From DLAJ01 sp023663615 (GTDB taxonomy: Bacteria > Bacillota > Clostridia > Lachnospirales > Lachnospiraceae), in contig JAMPHA010000001.1 in assembly GCA_023663615.1 (NCBI GenBank), forward strand, positions 744,001-808,000: DNA of 64,000 nt. The letters run 5' to 3'. Shown piece by piece: positions 52,399-60,788 of the stretch. The position numbers and the translations under genes are program-made. The first letter of the stretch is position 1, and every line of letters starts with the position of its first letter. The notes below the pieces were generated by a model. The model made no database searches and was not told where the DNA came from. It worked only from the letters and a program-made list of their open reading frames with translations.

Positions 52399-54246
52399 CT
52401 ACAAGTAATACGGTACAATCCCCAGCCTCCAGTTACAATAAAAAAGCAGCGCCGCCATGATACCGAACAAAATCTGATCGTACCGTTCCTCGCTCCATTT
52501 CCACACAAACCTGCCGTTTAAGAAGCAGGCAAAAAACGGAAACAGCACCGGCGTGAAATACCGGTCCTGCACACCGACGATCGCATGACTGCCGACCGCA
52601 TTAAAGGACATATAAAGAACCGTCCACACAACGGCGGACATGCCGAATACCATCGCCGCAAAGCATACGATATGCCCCGCCTTCATCCGGCTGCGCTGCT
52701 CCGACCTGCACCCGACGATCGCCGCAAATGCCGCCGTGCCAAAAAAGATCCATGTGCAAAGCGTGCCGGGCGTACTCATATACGCATACATCAAAAACTG
52801 GTCCTTCCCCGTAAACCAATCCGCAACCCGCCCAAACATGGTGGTGAGCAGCAGCCGCGCATAAGAAAACGGCGCGCCGAAAATATGCTTTAACTGCCCA
52901 AGCATATTGGTTCCCTCCATGCGCGTATCTCCCGCGCCTGCAAGCGTCTCCATCGCAGAACCGCCGACCGCGGATTTGGCAAGGATCTCATACATCATAC
53001 ATGCGCAGAGCAGCGTCAACGCTCCGCGGAACAGCCACGCGGCACGTTTTGACGGAAATTTCTCATTTCCCAAAAACAGCAATAAAAGCCCCATCAAAAT
53101 ATAAACCGGCTTCGCATAGCTGCCGACAATGAGGCAGATCAGGACCGCCGCCGCCCTGCGCGGGCGCAGCCTCTCCTTCGGCGCAAAAAATTCATTTGCC
53201 GTCAAAACCATGCCCAGCAGCAAAAAGCTGTTCACACAGGCGTCATAGCAGAACTGCGATGCCGAAAAAATACTGTTCGGCAAAAGCGCGATCACTGCAA
53301 CAAGTCCTTTTCCCTGCCTTGCTGTCCGGACTGCAAAAAAACACACGATCGTATACAAAAGCAGATTTCCGAACTTACCGAGCATCAGCATTGCCGCAAG
53401 CGGCAGTTTCAGCATTCTGCCGATCGCGATCATGAGCGCCATCGGCAGATAGGCGCGCCTGTCATAATAAACCATTTTGGTCTGCTGATAGACATCCGCG
53501 CTATCATAATCGTGGATCCCCTGTAAATACTCCTCTACCGCCGCACGCTCCCAACGATTTTGAAAATGCGGCGCGCGCAGTGACTTCAGCTCCAAAATCG
53601 CCTCCGTATCATAGACCGTTCCGACAAACGAAAGATTCCACGTCTTACTGATATGCGTCTGCTCATCATAGCTGATCTGGTTCGTCCCCGTCATCAGGAT
53701 CAGATGCATTCCTGCCGCCAGCGCGATCACCGCGAACGCATATTCCGGTCTCTTTGCCACAAACCGGCGCCCCATCCATAAAAATGCCGCCAATCCGAAT
53801 AAGGCGCAAAAAAATAACATGCGATATGGACTCCACTCCACAAAATTTGCGGCTGTGACCGTACCTTCTGAAGCCGGTGCGCATGAAAGCGTCAGCACAA
53901 GTCCTGCCGCCCGCGTGCGCAGATTGAGCACGCTTGCTTTCAGTTTCGGCGAAATCGTCCCCGTCCACGCGGAAAGCTCACCGCCCTGCTCATCCAGCAA
54001 TACCAGCTGATAATCCACATCCTCCTCAAACTCGGCCGCGATCCGCACGGTTTTCACATAACAGGTTTCCCCCAATTCCAGAACGGTACCGGTGCCGCCG
54101 GCTTCTATAGGGCTCTGCACCTCATAATTTTTCCCGAACAATGCATGTGCGTTAAAAAAGAACAACTCCGTCAGCACGGAAAGCAGGAGCACTGCCGCTG
54201 CGGCTGCAGAAACATGTAACGCCCGGATCCTCTGCGCTTTCTTCAT
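52399..54246 (-). CDS. DUF2142 polytopic membrane protein (GT-C-like)
   Basis: This 615-residue protein has a first membrane helix, an extracytoplasmic beta-rich domain of about 100 residues (EVQSPIEAGGTGTVLELGETCYVKTVRI), and then about eleven helices. DEQTHISKTWNLSFVGTVYD has the acidic pair of the DUF2142 family, and VGVQDRYFTPVLFPFFACF is the typical late motif. These proteins are thought to be GT-C glycosyltransferases using polyprenyl-linked donors. The ATG overlaps the stop of the small protein upstream by 4 bp. Confidence 0.82.
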   Translation of the reverse strand: MKKAQRIRALHVSAAAAAVLLLSVLTELFFFNAHALFGKNYEVQSPIEAGGTGTVLELGETCYVKTVRIAAEFEEDVDYQLVLLDEQGGELSAWTGTISPKLKASVLNLRTRAAGLVLTLSCAPASEGTVTAANFVEWSPYRMLFFCALFGLAAFLWMGRRFVAKRPEYAFAVIALAAGMHLILMTGTNQISYDEQTHISKTWNLSFVGTVYDTEAILELKSLRAPHFQNRWERAAVEEYLQGIHDYDSADVYQQTKMVYYDRRAYLPMALMIAIGRMLKLPLAAMLMLGKFGNLLLYTIVCFFAVRTARQGKGLVAVIALLPNSIFSASQFCYDACVNSFLLLGMVLTANEFFAPKERLRPRRAAAVLICLIVGSYAKPVYILMGLLLLFLGNEKFPSKRAAWLFRGALTLLCACMMYEILAKSAVGGSAMETLAGAGDTRMEGTNMLGQLKHIFGAPFSYARLLLTTMFGRVADWFTGKDQFLMYAYMSTPGTLCTWIFFGTAAFAAIVGCRSEQRSRMKAGHIVCFAAMVFGMSAVVWTVLYMSFNAVGSHAIVGVQDRYFTPVLFPFFACFLNGRFVWKWSEERYDQILFGIMAALLFYCNWRLGIVPYYL

Positions 54247-54902
54247 CGCCGCACCTCTCTCTCCCTCGCATTCCCCATGGTCAGCGCAACGCAGACCAAC
54301 AACAGGCAGATCAGCTTCGCGTCAAACAGCAGCGGATAGGTATCCCTCTCACAGGCATAATACAGTAACAGATCTCCCTCATAAGCCTCTCCGTTTACAA
54401 CCGTAAGACAGTCCTCCAAATCCCTGTCCGTCGCGATCAGAAGCGGATAGACCGGCTCTCCCTCCGCCGGTACATAGCGGATGGCAAAAATCAGTTCCCC
54501 GGACAGCTCCTCCTCATGGGACAGCGCCACATATGTATGACCTCTGCGCAATTCTGTATTCAACGCCGCGGTTCCCTGCCCCGCATACACCTGTTCCCCG
54601 CTTTCCGTCACCTGCCAGACATCCACAACGATCACGCCCGCCGGGCAGTTCTCCGCCCCCCAGTCAAGGCAGGGATGCACGCCGCTCAGACGACCTCCCT
54701 CAACCGAAAAAGAAAAGAGCACCGTCGTCTCCGGCGTCAGCATGATCTCCGTTTCCCGTTCGTCCTCCTCCAAGGTCACATGGTACTCTACAATATCATA
54801 GGCTGTCTTAGGAAACAGAGTGCTGCATACAAAGACAAGCGCCGCCAACGCCGCGCCTGTCCATGTCCATATTCTTTTCTTTTGCAGGATCCATTCTCTC
54901 AT
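54243..54902 (-). CDS. Membrane-anchored protein of unknown function, coupled to DUF2142
   Basis: I do not recognise the family. The 219-residue protein has one membrane helix near the N-terminus (TWTGAALAALVFVCSTLF), a soluble beta-rich region with an acidic start (EYHVTLEEDERETEIML), and a second helix near the C-terminus (LLFDAKLICLLLVCVALTMG). Its overall design resembles the N-terminal extracytoplasmic domain of the DUF2142 protein. The 4-bp overlap with that gene suggests that both products work together. It starts 10 bp behind the leuA stop with no terminator in between. Confidence 0.65.
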   Translation of the reverse strand: MREWILQKKRIWTWTGAALAALVFVCSTLFPKTAYDIVEYHVTLEEDERETEIMLTPETTVLFSFSVEGGRLSGVHPCLDWGAENCPAGVIVVDVWQVTESGEQVYAGQGTAALNTELRRGHTYVALSHEEELSGELIFAIRYVPAEGEPVYPLLIATDRDLEDCLTVVNGEAYEGDLLLYYACERDTYPLLFDAKLICLLLVCVALTMGNAREREVRR

Positions 54903-54911
54903 ACGTCCGCC

Positions 54912-56591
54912 TTATTTCTTTCCCAGCTCCAGTCTGTTGACCGCCGAGAAGATCGCGCGTACCGATGCGCGGGTAATATTGGAGCTGACGCCGACGCCAT
55001 ATGTGACACGTCCGTCATCTGCGTTCAAAAGATGAATATATGCCGCCGCCTGAGAATTGGAACCGCTCTGTAATGCGTGCTCCTCATAATCAAGGATCTT
55101 GATCGAAATGCCAAGCTTCTCCTGCAAACCGCGCTGTACCGCGTCAAGCGGACCATTCCCGACCGCCGTATAGGTCTTTTCTTCCCCGTGATCCGTATAA
55201 ATGACCGTCACCTGTGTGTCAAACTGCGACTCGGTCTCACCGCTCAGATCGTCCACCTTCAGCTTACGGAAATGAATCGGCTCCTTTTGGTTGAGATACT
55301 CCCTGCGAAAGTTCTCCATGATCAGATCCGGCGATACCTCGCCCTGCTTCTCTGAAATTTCCTGAATCACATTGGCAAATTCACGCTGCATCCCCTTCGG
55401 CAGCTTAAACCCAAAATAGGTATCCATAACGAACGCAACGCCGCCCTTACCCGACTGCGAATTGATGCGCACGATCGGCTCGTATTCCCTGCCAATATCC
55501 GCAGGATCGATCGGCAGATAAGGAACTTCCCAATATTCATTTCCGCGTTCCTTCATCGCCTTGACGCCCTTGTTGATCGCATCCTGATGCGAGCCGGAAA
55601 ATGCCGTAAACACAAGCTTTCCTGCATAGGGATGACGCGGATGGATCGGGATCTTGCAGCAGCGTTCATAGATCTCGATACTCTCATTCACATGCTCGAT
55701 CTCTAATTTGGGATCGATTCCCTGCGAAAACATATTATAAGCAAGATTCATCACATCCACATTTCCCGTGCGCTCGCCGTTTCCGAACAGCGTGCCCTCT
55801 ACGCGCTCCGCACCCGCAAGCATCGCAAGCTCCGCCGAAGCGACGCCGGTTCCCCTGTCATTATGAGGATGCACACTTAAAATAATACTCTCCCGATCCT
55901 GAAAATGCTTATTCATCCACTCGATCCGGTCCGCAAACACATTCGGCGTCGTCATCTCCACCGTAGAGGGTAGATTGATGATCATGGGATTCTCTTTTGT
56001 CGCGCCCCATGTCTCCTGTACCGCCGTGCAGATCTCAAGCGCATAATCAAGCTCCGTCCCTGTAAAGCTTTCCGGAGAATATTCTAAAATGATCTTTCCC
56101 GGAAAATCCGCCGCATGCTGTTTTACCCACTTGGTGCCCTGCACCGCGATCTGTGTGATCTCATCGCGGTTCATGCCGAATACCACGTCCCGCTGCAAAG
56201 TGGATGTCGAATTGTAAATATGCACGACCGCCTGCGAACACCCCTCAATGGACTCAAAAGTGCGCGCGATCTGTTCCTCGCGGCACTGGGAGAGCACCTG
56301 CACCCTGACGTCATCAGGGATCAGCCTGCGCTCCACAAGCTGGCGCAAAAAATCATATTCAATCTGGCTTGCTGCCGGAAAACCGATCTCAATCTCCTTA
56401 AATCCCAGCTTCACAAGATACTCAAACATTTCGATCTTCTCACCCACGACCATCGGATCGATGAGCGCCTGATTTCCGTCGCGCAGATCGACGCTGCACC
56501 AGATCGGCGCTTTCTCGATCTGCCGGTTCGGCCATTCTCTTTCCGGGTAATCGACAACCGGATTTCTCTTGTAACGCTGATAATGTAACAT
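54912..56591 (-). CDS. leuA: 2-isopropylmalate synthase
   Basis: The 559-residue enzyme has the HMGL-like TIM barrel with WCSVDLRDGNQALIDPM, where the RDG motif binds substrate and metal, then VHPHNDRGTGVASAE (metal histidines) and ending with the regulatory LeuA domain (residues about 430-559). Its length and the start YQRYKRNPVVDYPEREWPNRQIEKAP place it in the longer LeuA group. It condenses acetyl-CoA with 2-ketoisovalerate for leucine synthesis. GGAGG lies 9 nt before the ATG. I see no T-box in the leader. No other leucine genes flank it. Confidence 0.95.
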   Translation of the reverse strand: MLHYQRYKRNPVVDYPEREWPNRQIEKAPIWCSVDLRDGNQALIDPMVVGEKIEMFEYLVKLGFKEIEIGFPAASQIEYDFLRQLVERRLIPDDVRVQVLSQCREEQIARTFESIEGCSQAVVHIYNSTSTLQRDVVFGMNRDEITQIAVQGTKWVKQHAADFPGKIILEYSPESFTGTELDYALEICTAVQETWGATKENPMIINLPSTVEMTTPNVFADRIEWMNKHFQDRESIILSVHPHNDRGTGVASAELAMLAGAERVEGTLFGNGERTGNVDVMNLAYNMFSQGIDPKLEIEHVNESIEIYERCCKIPIHPRHPYAGKLVFTAFSGSHQDAINKGVKAMKERGNEYWEVPYLPIDPADIGREYEPIVRINSQSGKGGVAFVMDTYFGFKLPKGMQREFANVIQEISEKQGEVSPDLIMENFRREYLNQKEPIHFRKLKVDDLSGETESQFDTQVTVIYTDHGEEKTYTAVGNGPLDAVQRGLQEKLGISIKILDYEEHALQSGSNSQAAAYIHLLNADDGRVTYGVGVSSNITRASVRAIFSAVNRLELGKK

Positions 56592-56622
56592 GCTTTCTTA
56601 CCTCCGTTTTTGTTATTGTAAC

Positions 56623-56758
56623 CTTTGCTTCTCTATGATAAGCAGACGTGAAATGCTTCGCATTCCACGCTCGCGTTGCTCGCCGCAAAGCATTTCCTGC
56701 GCCTCTGCTCGTGCAAGCACGGCAGACGCTCCGGAAACACTTTGCTTCTCTGCTTATC
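56623..56758. repeat. Multi-hairpin element upstream of leuA, flanked by 12-bp direct repeats
   Basis: An outer 10-bp inverted repeat (GATAAGCAGA at 56637-56646, TCTGCTTATC at 56749-56758) encloses an inner stem (GAAATGCTTCGC at 56650-56661 with GCAAAGCATTTC at 56684-56695) and a GC-rich middle. The 12-bp sequence CTTTGCTTCTCT occurs at both ends (56623 and 56740). The element could be a mobile intergenic repeat or a structured leader. Confidence 0.65.
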
Positions 56759-56770
56759 GCGCAAATAAAA

Positions 56771-56794
56771 TCAGCCCGAAAGGTTTCGGGCTGA
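56771..56794 (-). terminator. Terminator after ptsH
   Basis: The perfect 11-bp stem TCAGCCCGAAA / TTTCGGGCTGA with a 2-nt centre is followed on the minus strand by TTTTATTTG. It separates ptsH from leuA. Confidence 0.9.
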
Positions 56795-56806
56795 CAGCAT
56801 TGCGGT

Positions 56807-57070
56807 TTATTCTCCAAGACCACTCTCGATCGCGTTCACGAGCGTCTTTAACGCCTCTTCTTCATCTTCACCCTCGCAGGTGAACTCGATCTCATCACCA
56901 CATTTTACACATGCGCCGAGCACGCTCAGCACACTTTTTGCATTCGCTGTATTTTCCCGAAAGGTAAATGTAATCAACGATTTGAACTGCATGGCTTCCT
57001 TGCATAGGATGCCGGCAGGTCTTAGGTGTAGTCCCGTCGGATTTTTAATAACTACCTTCTGGCTTACCAT
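56807..57070 (-). CDS. ptsH: Phosphocarrier protein HPr
   Basis: The 87-residue protein has the phosphorylation site H15 in NPTGLHLRPAG and the regulatory S46 in NAKSVLSVLG, both at canonical positions. HPr passes phosphate from enzyme I to sugar-specific PTS components, and Ser46 phosphorylation by HPr kinase drives carbon catabolite control. The residue after S46 region contains cysteines (GACVKCGDE), which is common in Clostridia. The gene is monocistronic with its own promoter and terminator, and enzyme I is not adjacent. GGAGG lies 10 nt before the ATG. Confidence 0.95.
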   Translation of the reverse strand: MVSQKVVIKNPTGLHLRPAGILCKEAMQFKSLITFTFRENTANAKSVLSVLGACVKCGDEIEFTCEGEDEEEALKTLVNAIESGLGE

Positions 57071-57145
57071 AATTGTTATACCTCCACTTCTGTCTTCTTC
57101 CGAGCCGAATCGACCATAACCCCCACGATTACTGTCAATATGACT

Positions 57146-57174
57146 AGTATAGCATTTTCACAGAGCAATCACAA
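57146..57174 (-). promoter_or_regulatory. Promoter of ptsH
   Basis: TTGTGA (57169-57174), 17-bp spacer, TATACT (57146-57151), giving a leader of about 70 nt to the ATG at 57070. Confidence 0.7.
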
Positions 57175-57217
57175 GCCTTTCTTTTGTCAACGCGGCATAA
57201 GCCCGCCATAACCCGCC

Positions 57218-58567
57218 TTACAACATGATGTTCTGAATCAGATCGGCAAGCTTCTTCGCTTCCCTCTCGATCATCGCCTGATCCTTTCCCTCGATCATCA
57301 CGCGCACGAGCGGCTCCGTTCCGGACGGGCGGATCAGCACCCTGCCCTCCCCCTCAAACGTCGCGTTCAGCTTTTCGATCGCCGCCGCGATTTCGGGATA
57401 CTCCATGTAGCTTTCTTTTTTGTGATTCGGAACCTTCGCATTGACCAGCGCCTGCGGAAGCACTTCCATGACTGACGCCAGCTCGGACAGCGGCTTTCCT
57501 GTCTCCACAAGTACCTGCAGAAGATGTAGCGCGCTTAACAGACCGTCCCCCGTTGTATTTTCATCCAAAAAGATAATGTGCCCGGACTGCTCTCCGCCCA
57601 AATTCGCCCCGATCTCCTTCATCCGTTCCAGCACATAGCGGTCGCCCACCTTCGTCTGCTCAAGCGCAATACCGCGTTCCTTTGCCATCAGGGTAAAGCC
57701 GAGATTGCTCATGACCGTCACCACGATCATGTTCTTTTTTAATGTCCCGGTATCCTTCATATGATTTCCGACGATCGCCATGATCTGATCCCCGTCCACC
57801 ACTCTGCCGTTTTCATCCACTGCGAGCAGGCGGTCGGCGTCACCGTCAAACGCAAGCCCCAGCGCCGCCTTTTCATAGACGACGCGCGCCTTCAGTTCCT
57901 CTAAATGCGTGGAACCGCAGTTGGCATTGATATTCGTTCCGTCGGGATTGTTGTGGATCGCAACGATATTACCGCCAAGCTCCTTCAACGCTTCCACGGA
58001 CGTATAGAACGCAGCTCCCTCCGCGCAGTCCACGACGATCTTCATACCGTCCAGCTTTACCGGCACCGACTGGACCGCATGATTGATATACTCTTCACGC
58101 GCATCCGTCCGGTATTTGATCTTTCCGACCGAAGAACCTGTCGGAAACTTCACGCCCCTCATATCGGAACGGATCAGATTCTCGATCTCGTCCTCCAGCG
58201 AATCCGGCAGCTTATAGCCGTTTCCGTCAAAAAATTTAATGCCGTTAAACTCCACCGGATTATGGGATGCGGAGATCACGACTCCTGCGTCCACCTTATA
58301 TTTTCTTGTCAGATATGCGATCGCCGGCGTCGGGATCACGCCGACATAGACCGCGTTTGCCCCGACGGAGCACGCGCCCGCCATCAGCGCGTTTGCAAGC
58401 ATATCCCCCGATATTCTCGTATCACAGCCGACCATGATCGTCGGTTTGTGGTCACGCTCCTTTGTCAGTACATAGGCTCCCGCCTGCCCCAGCTGCATTG
58501 CCAAAAGCGGCGTCAACTCCTCATTTGCAACCCCTCTCACGCCATCCGTGCCAAACAATCTCGCCAT
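57218..58567 (-). CDS. glmM: Phosphoglucosamine mutase
   Basis: The 449-residue protein starts MARLFGTDGVRGVANEELTP and has the active-site serine S101 in VVISASHNPVEFNG, the metal-binding DGDADR, and the C-terminal RPSGTEPLVRVMIEG phosphate loop. It converts glucosamine-6-phosphate to glucosamine-1-phosphate for UDP-GlcNAc, the starting compound of peptidoglycan and also of the Pse pathway in this window. The start at 58567 overlaps no upstream gene and the frame extends further only as a shadow. It completes the cdaA-cdaR-glmM order known in Bacillota. Confidence 0.97.
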   Translation of the reverse strand: MARLFGTDGVRGVANEELTPLLAMQLGQAGAYVLTKERDHKPTIMVGCDTRISGDMLANALMAGACSVGANAVYVGVIPTPAIAYLTRKYKVDAGVVISASHNPVEFNGIKFFDGNGYKLPDSLEDEIENLIRSDMRGVKFPTGSSVGKIKYRTDAREEYINHAVQSVPVKLDGMKIVVDCAEGAAFYTSVEALKELGGNIVAIHNNPDGTNINANCGSTHLEELKARVVYEKAALGLAFDGDADRLLAVDENGRVVDGDQIMAIVGNHMKDTGTLKKNMIVVTVMSNLGFTLMAKERGIALEQTKVGDRYVLERMKEIGANLGGEQSGHIIFLDENTTGDGLLSALHLLQVLVETGKPLSELASVMEVLPQALVNAKVPNHKKESYMEYPEIAAAIEKLNATFEGEGRVLIRPSGTEPLVRVMIEGKDQAMIEREAKKLADLIQNIML

Positions 58568-58592
58568 GTTGATCCAAATCCTTTCCGCGTCT

Positions 58593-59879
58593 TTATTCCT
58601 CTTCTTCCTCCACGATCTTTGTAAGCTCGATGGACACATATAACCGCTGTACCTGCGTCACACGCTCCGGCATCGTGAATATGGCTTCCATGGAATAAAC
58701 GCCGTCCGCAGGTTCATATACGCCCTGCTGTTCAAAATAAGCCGTCAGATCGATCTCGCCGACAAAGCTTCCCTCATCCACGTCCGCCATCACAGTCGGT
58801 ATCGCCCTGACGCCGATGGAAGCGCCGCTGTAATTCACCAGCGTATATTCATAGCCCTCAGGCACATTGAGAATGCGGACCCTTCCTTCCGGAATCGGGA
58901 TATAAGTCGTCTCCAACGGCTCGATCTCCACCATGACGCCCAGCAGTCCCGTATGCTCTTCATCCGCGATCACGACGCCGGCGGGCAGATAATCCTCCAC
59001 CGATATGAGCACATTTAAGGAATCCGTCTGTCCCGTCACGTTGAGCTCCTCCGCCGGAATCTCAATACTTGAGATCGTATCAAGGACATTCTGCGCCCCC
59101 GCGATCCTGATCCTGTCATAGGTCCCTATGATCCTGCCTGTCGGTTCATATCCGTCCGCAGGGACACCGGAAGTGCGATAGGTAAACGGCACGCTCTTTG
59201 TCGCCAGAATCGAAACCTTCACCTCAACGGACGTGATATTCAACTGAATACTGCTATCCTCCACCCGATTGCCTGCAGCGTCATAAAGAACAAGGCTCGC
59301 CGTGGTGCTCACATCGCTCGTCATATTTGTCACGTCCACGACCGCCTGCACGGACTCAACCTGCTCGATCACGGACTCCGGTCCTCTGAGACGCACGACC
59401 GTCTGACCTGCCGTCACGCTTCCCGTCAAGTACCCCTCCTCAGGCGTACCGATCGTGGAAATCTGGATCTGGAGCTGCTTTTGTCTGACATCCTCGATAT
59501 TCAGTTTCAAAAATTCCGTATTGGAACTGATGCTGTCAATCTGATTGCTGTAACGGTTGCTTGAAAGCTTGATCGTCACCATATTGGTCACGCTGACCTC
59601 GGAAAGATCGGCGACCGCCTGGATATTATCGCGGTCAAGCTGGTCCAACACGGACCGCTTTGCCCGCACCGTCACATTGACCATGTTCGTATTGTCCAAT
59701 ATCTGGTACACCTTTCCCTCATCGGTGATGGCGTCCGTATTGGTCAGTTCCACCGGAATCCCGATAAACCTCTGCTCATCAATCGGATCGTTGATGTTCA
59801 TCACGATCAGCCATAGGATCGACGCACAAATGACTGACAGAAACTTCAATCCGAGATTTTGTGTTAGCCATTTTTTCAT
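58593..59879 (-). CDS. cdaR: CdaR (YbbR-domain) regulator of diadenylate cyclase
   Basis: The 428-residue protein has one N-terminal membrane helix (GLKFLSVICASILWLIVMNINDP) and then extracellular YbbR domains, with repeated motifs such as ELTNTDAI and VELTN and VSVTNMVTIKL. An acidic tail (VEEEEE) ends the protein. CdaR modulates the cyclase CdaA across the membrane. The ATG overlaps the cdaA stop by 4 bp. Confidence 0.93.
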   Translation of the reverse strand: MKKWLTQNLGLKFLSVICASILWLIVMNINDPIDEQRFIGIPVELTNTDAITDEGKVYQILDNTNMVNVTVRAKRSVLDQLDRDNIQAVADLSEVSVTNMVTIKLSSNRYSNQIDSISSNTEFLKLNIEDVRQKQLQIQISTIGTPEEGYLTGSVTAGQTVVRLRGPESVIEQVESVQAVVDVTNMTSDVSTTASLVLYDAAGNRVEDSSIQLNITSVEVKVSILATKSVPFTYRTSGVPADGYEPTGRIIGTYDRIRIAGAQNVLDTISSIEIPAEELNVTGQTDSLNVLISVEDYLPAGVVIADEEHTGLLGVMVEIEPLETTYIPIPEGRVRILNVPEGYEYTLVNYSGASIGVRAIPTVMADVDEGSFVGEIDLTAYFEQQGVYEPADGVYSMEAIFTMPERVTQVQRLYVSIELTKIVEEEEE

Positions 59880-60745
59880 GCCTTGGATCTTCCCTTTCTC
59901 ACACGGTGCTTCTTTTCATCGATGCCCGGCTTATCCTGTATCATTGCGATCTTTTCTTTTACGCCGTCCGCATCCAGATCCCGATACAGTTCTCCTTTAT
60001 AGGCAACGCTGACATATCCCGTCTCCTCGGAGACGACCAGCGTCAGCGAATCCGTCGCTTCGGAAATGCCGACTGCCGCGCGGTGGCGTGTTCCAAGCTC
60101 CTTACTCAAGTCGCGGTTATCCGATAACGGGAGATAACAGGTCGCCGACGTAACGCGCTCCCCGCGCACGATTACCGCGCCGTCATGGAGCGGGGTGTTG
60201 TGTTCAAAAATATTGATCAGCAGCTGGCTGGTGACAAGACCATCCACCGTGATTCCCGTTCTCTCGTATTCAGAAAGAGGGTTGGTCTGCTCCATCACGA
60301 TCAGAGCGCCGGTCCTCACCCTTCCCATCTCAAAACAGGCGCGCACGATCTCATTCACCGTGCGGTCCGTATATCTTCCGCCGTCCTTGCGCGTTGCCTC
60401 AAACGGAAGGACCGAGTTGAGAAAATTTTTACTGCCAAGCTGTTCCAGCGCTTTGCGCAGTTCCGGCTGCATAATGATCACAACCGCGATCGCCGCAACG
60501 CTGATGACGTTCTCCGCGATCCACAAAATAGTTGACATATGGAAAAATGCCGCGACCCCGATAAAGGCAAGTATGACAAGAACTCCTTTTAGGAATGCCC
60601 ATGCTCTGGTGTTCTTAATCCACACCATGATCTGGTAAACCAAAAAGGAGATGATCAGGATCTCAACAACATCCGTTACCTTCATGTAATTGGGTATGTG
60701 TACGGCAGACAGGTATTTGTCCGCAAAAGCAGTAAATCTTTCCAT
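59876..60745 (-). CDS. cdaA: Diadenylate cyclase CdaA
   Basis: The 289-residue protein has three N-terminal helices and the DAC domain with the two catalytic motifs DGAVIV (near residue 187) and RHRAAVG (near residue 218). It makes cyclic-di-AMP from two ATP, a second messenger for osmotic and cell-wall balance, in the membrane. LEQLGSKNFLN and PLSEYERTG match the family. The C-terminal tail (KKHRVRKGRSKA) is basic. It overlaps cdaR. Confidence 0.95.
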   Translation of the reverse strand: MERFTAFADKYLSAVHIPNYMKVTDVVEILIISFLVYQIMVWIKNTRAWAFLKGVLVILAFIGVAAFFHMSTILWIAENVISVAAIAVVIIMQPELRKALEQLGSKNFLNSVLPFEATRKDGGRYTDRTVNEIVRACFEMGRVRTGALIVMEQTNPLSEYERTGITVDGLVTSQLLINIFEHNTPLHDGAVIVRGERVTSATCYLPLSDNRDLSKELGTRHRAAVGISEATDSLTLVVSEETGYVSVAYKGELYRDLDADGVKEKIAMIQDKPGIDEKKHRVRKGRSKA

Positions 60746-60788
60746 GCCGATCCCATCTGTTCCTATCTTATTTTTGCGTCAACGCCGC

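Noticed and set aside
56592..56806. T-box or leucine leader-peptide attenuator before leuA
   Set aside because: No T-box sequence (TGGNACC-like) and no short frame with a run of leucine codons are visible; the gap holds the ptsH terminator and the hairpin element.
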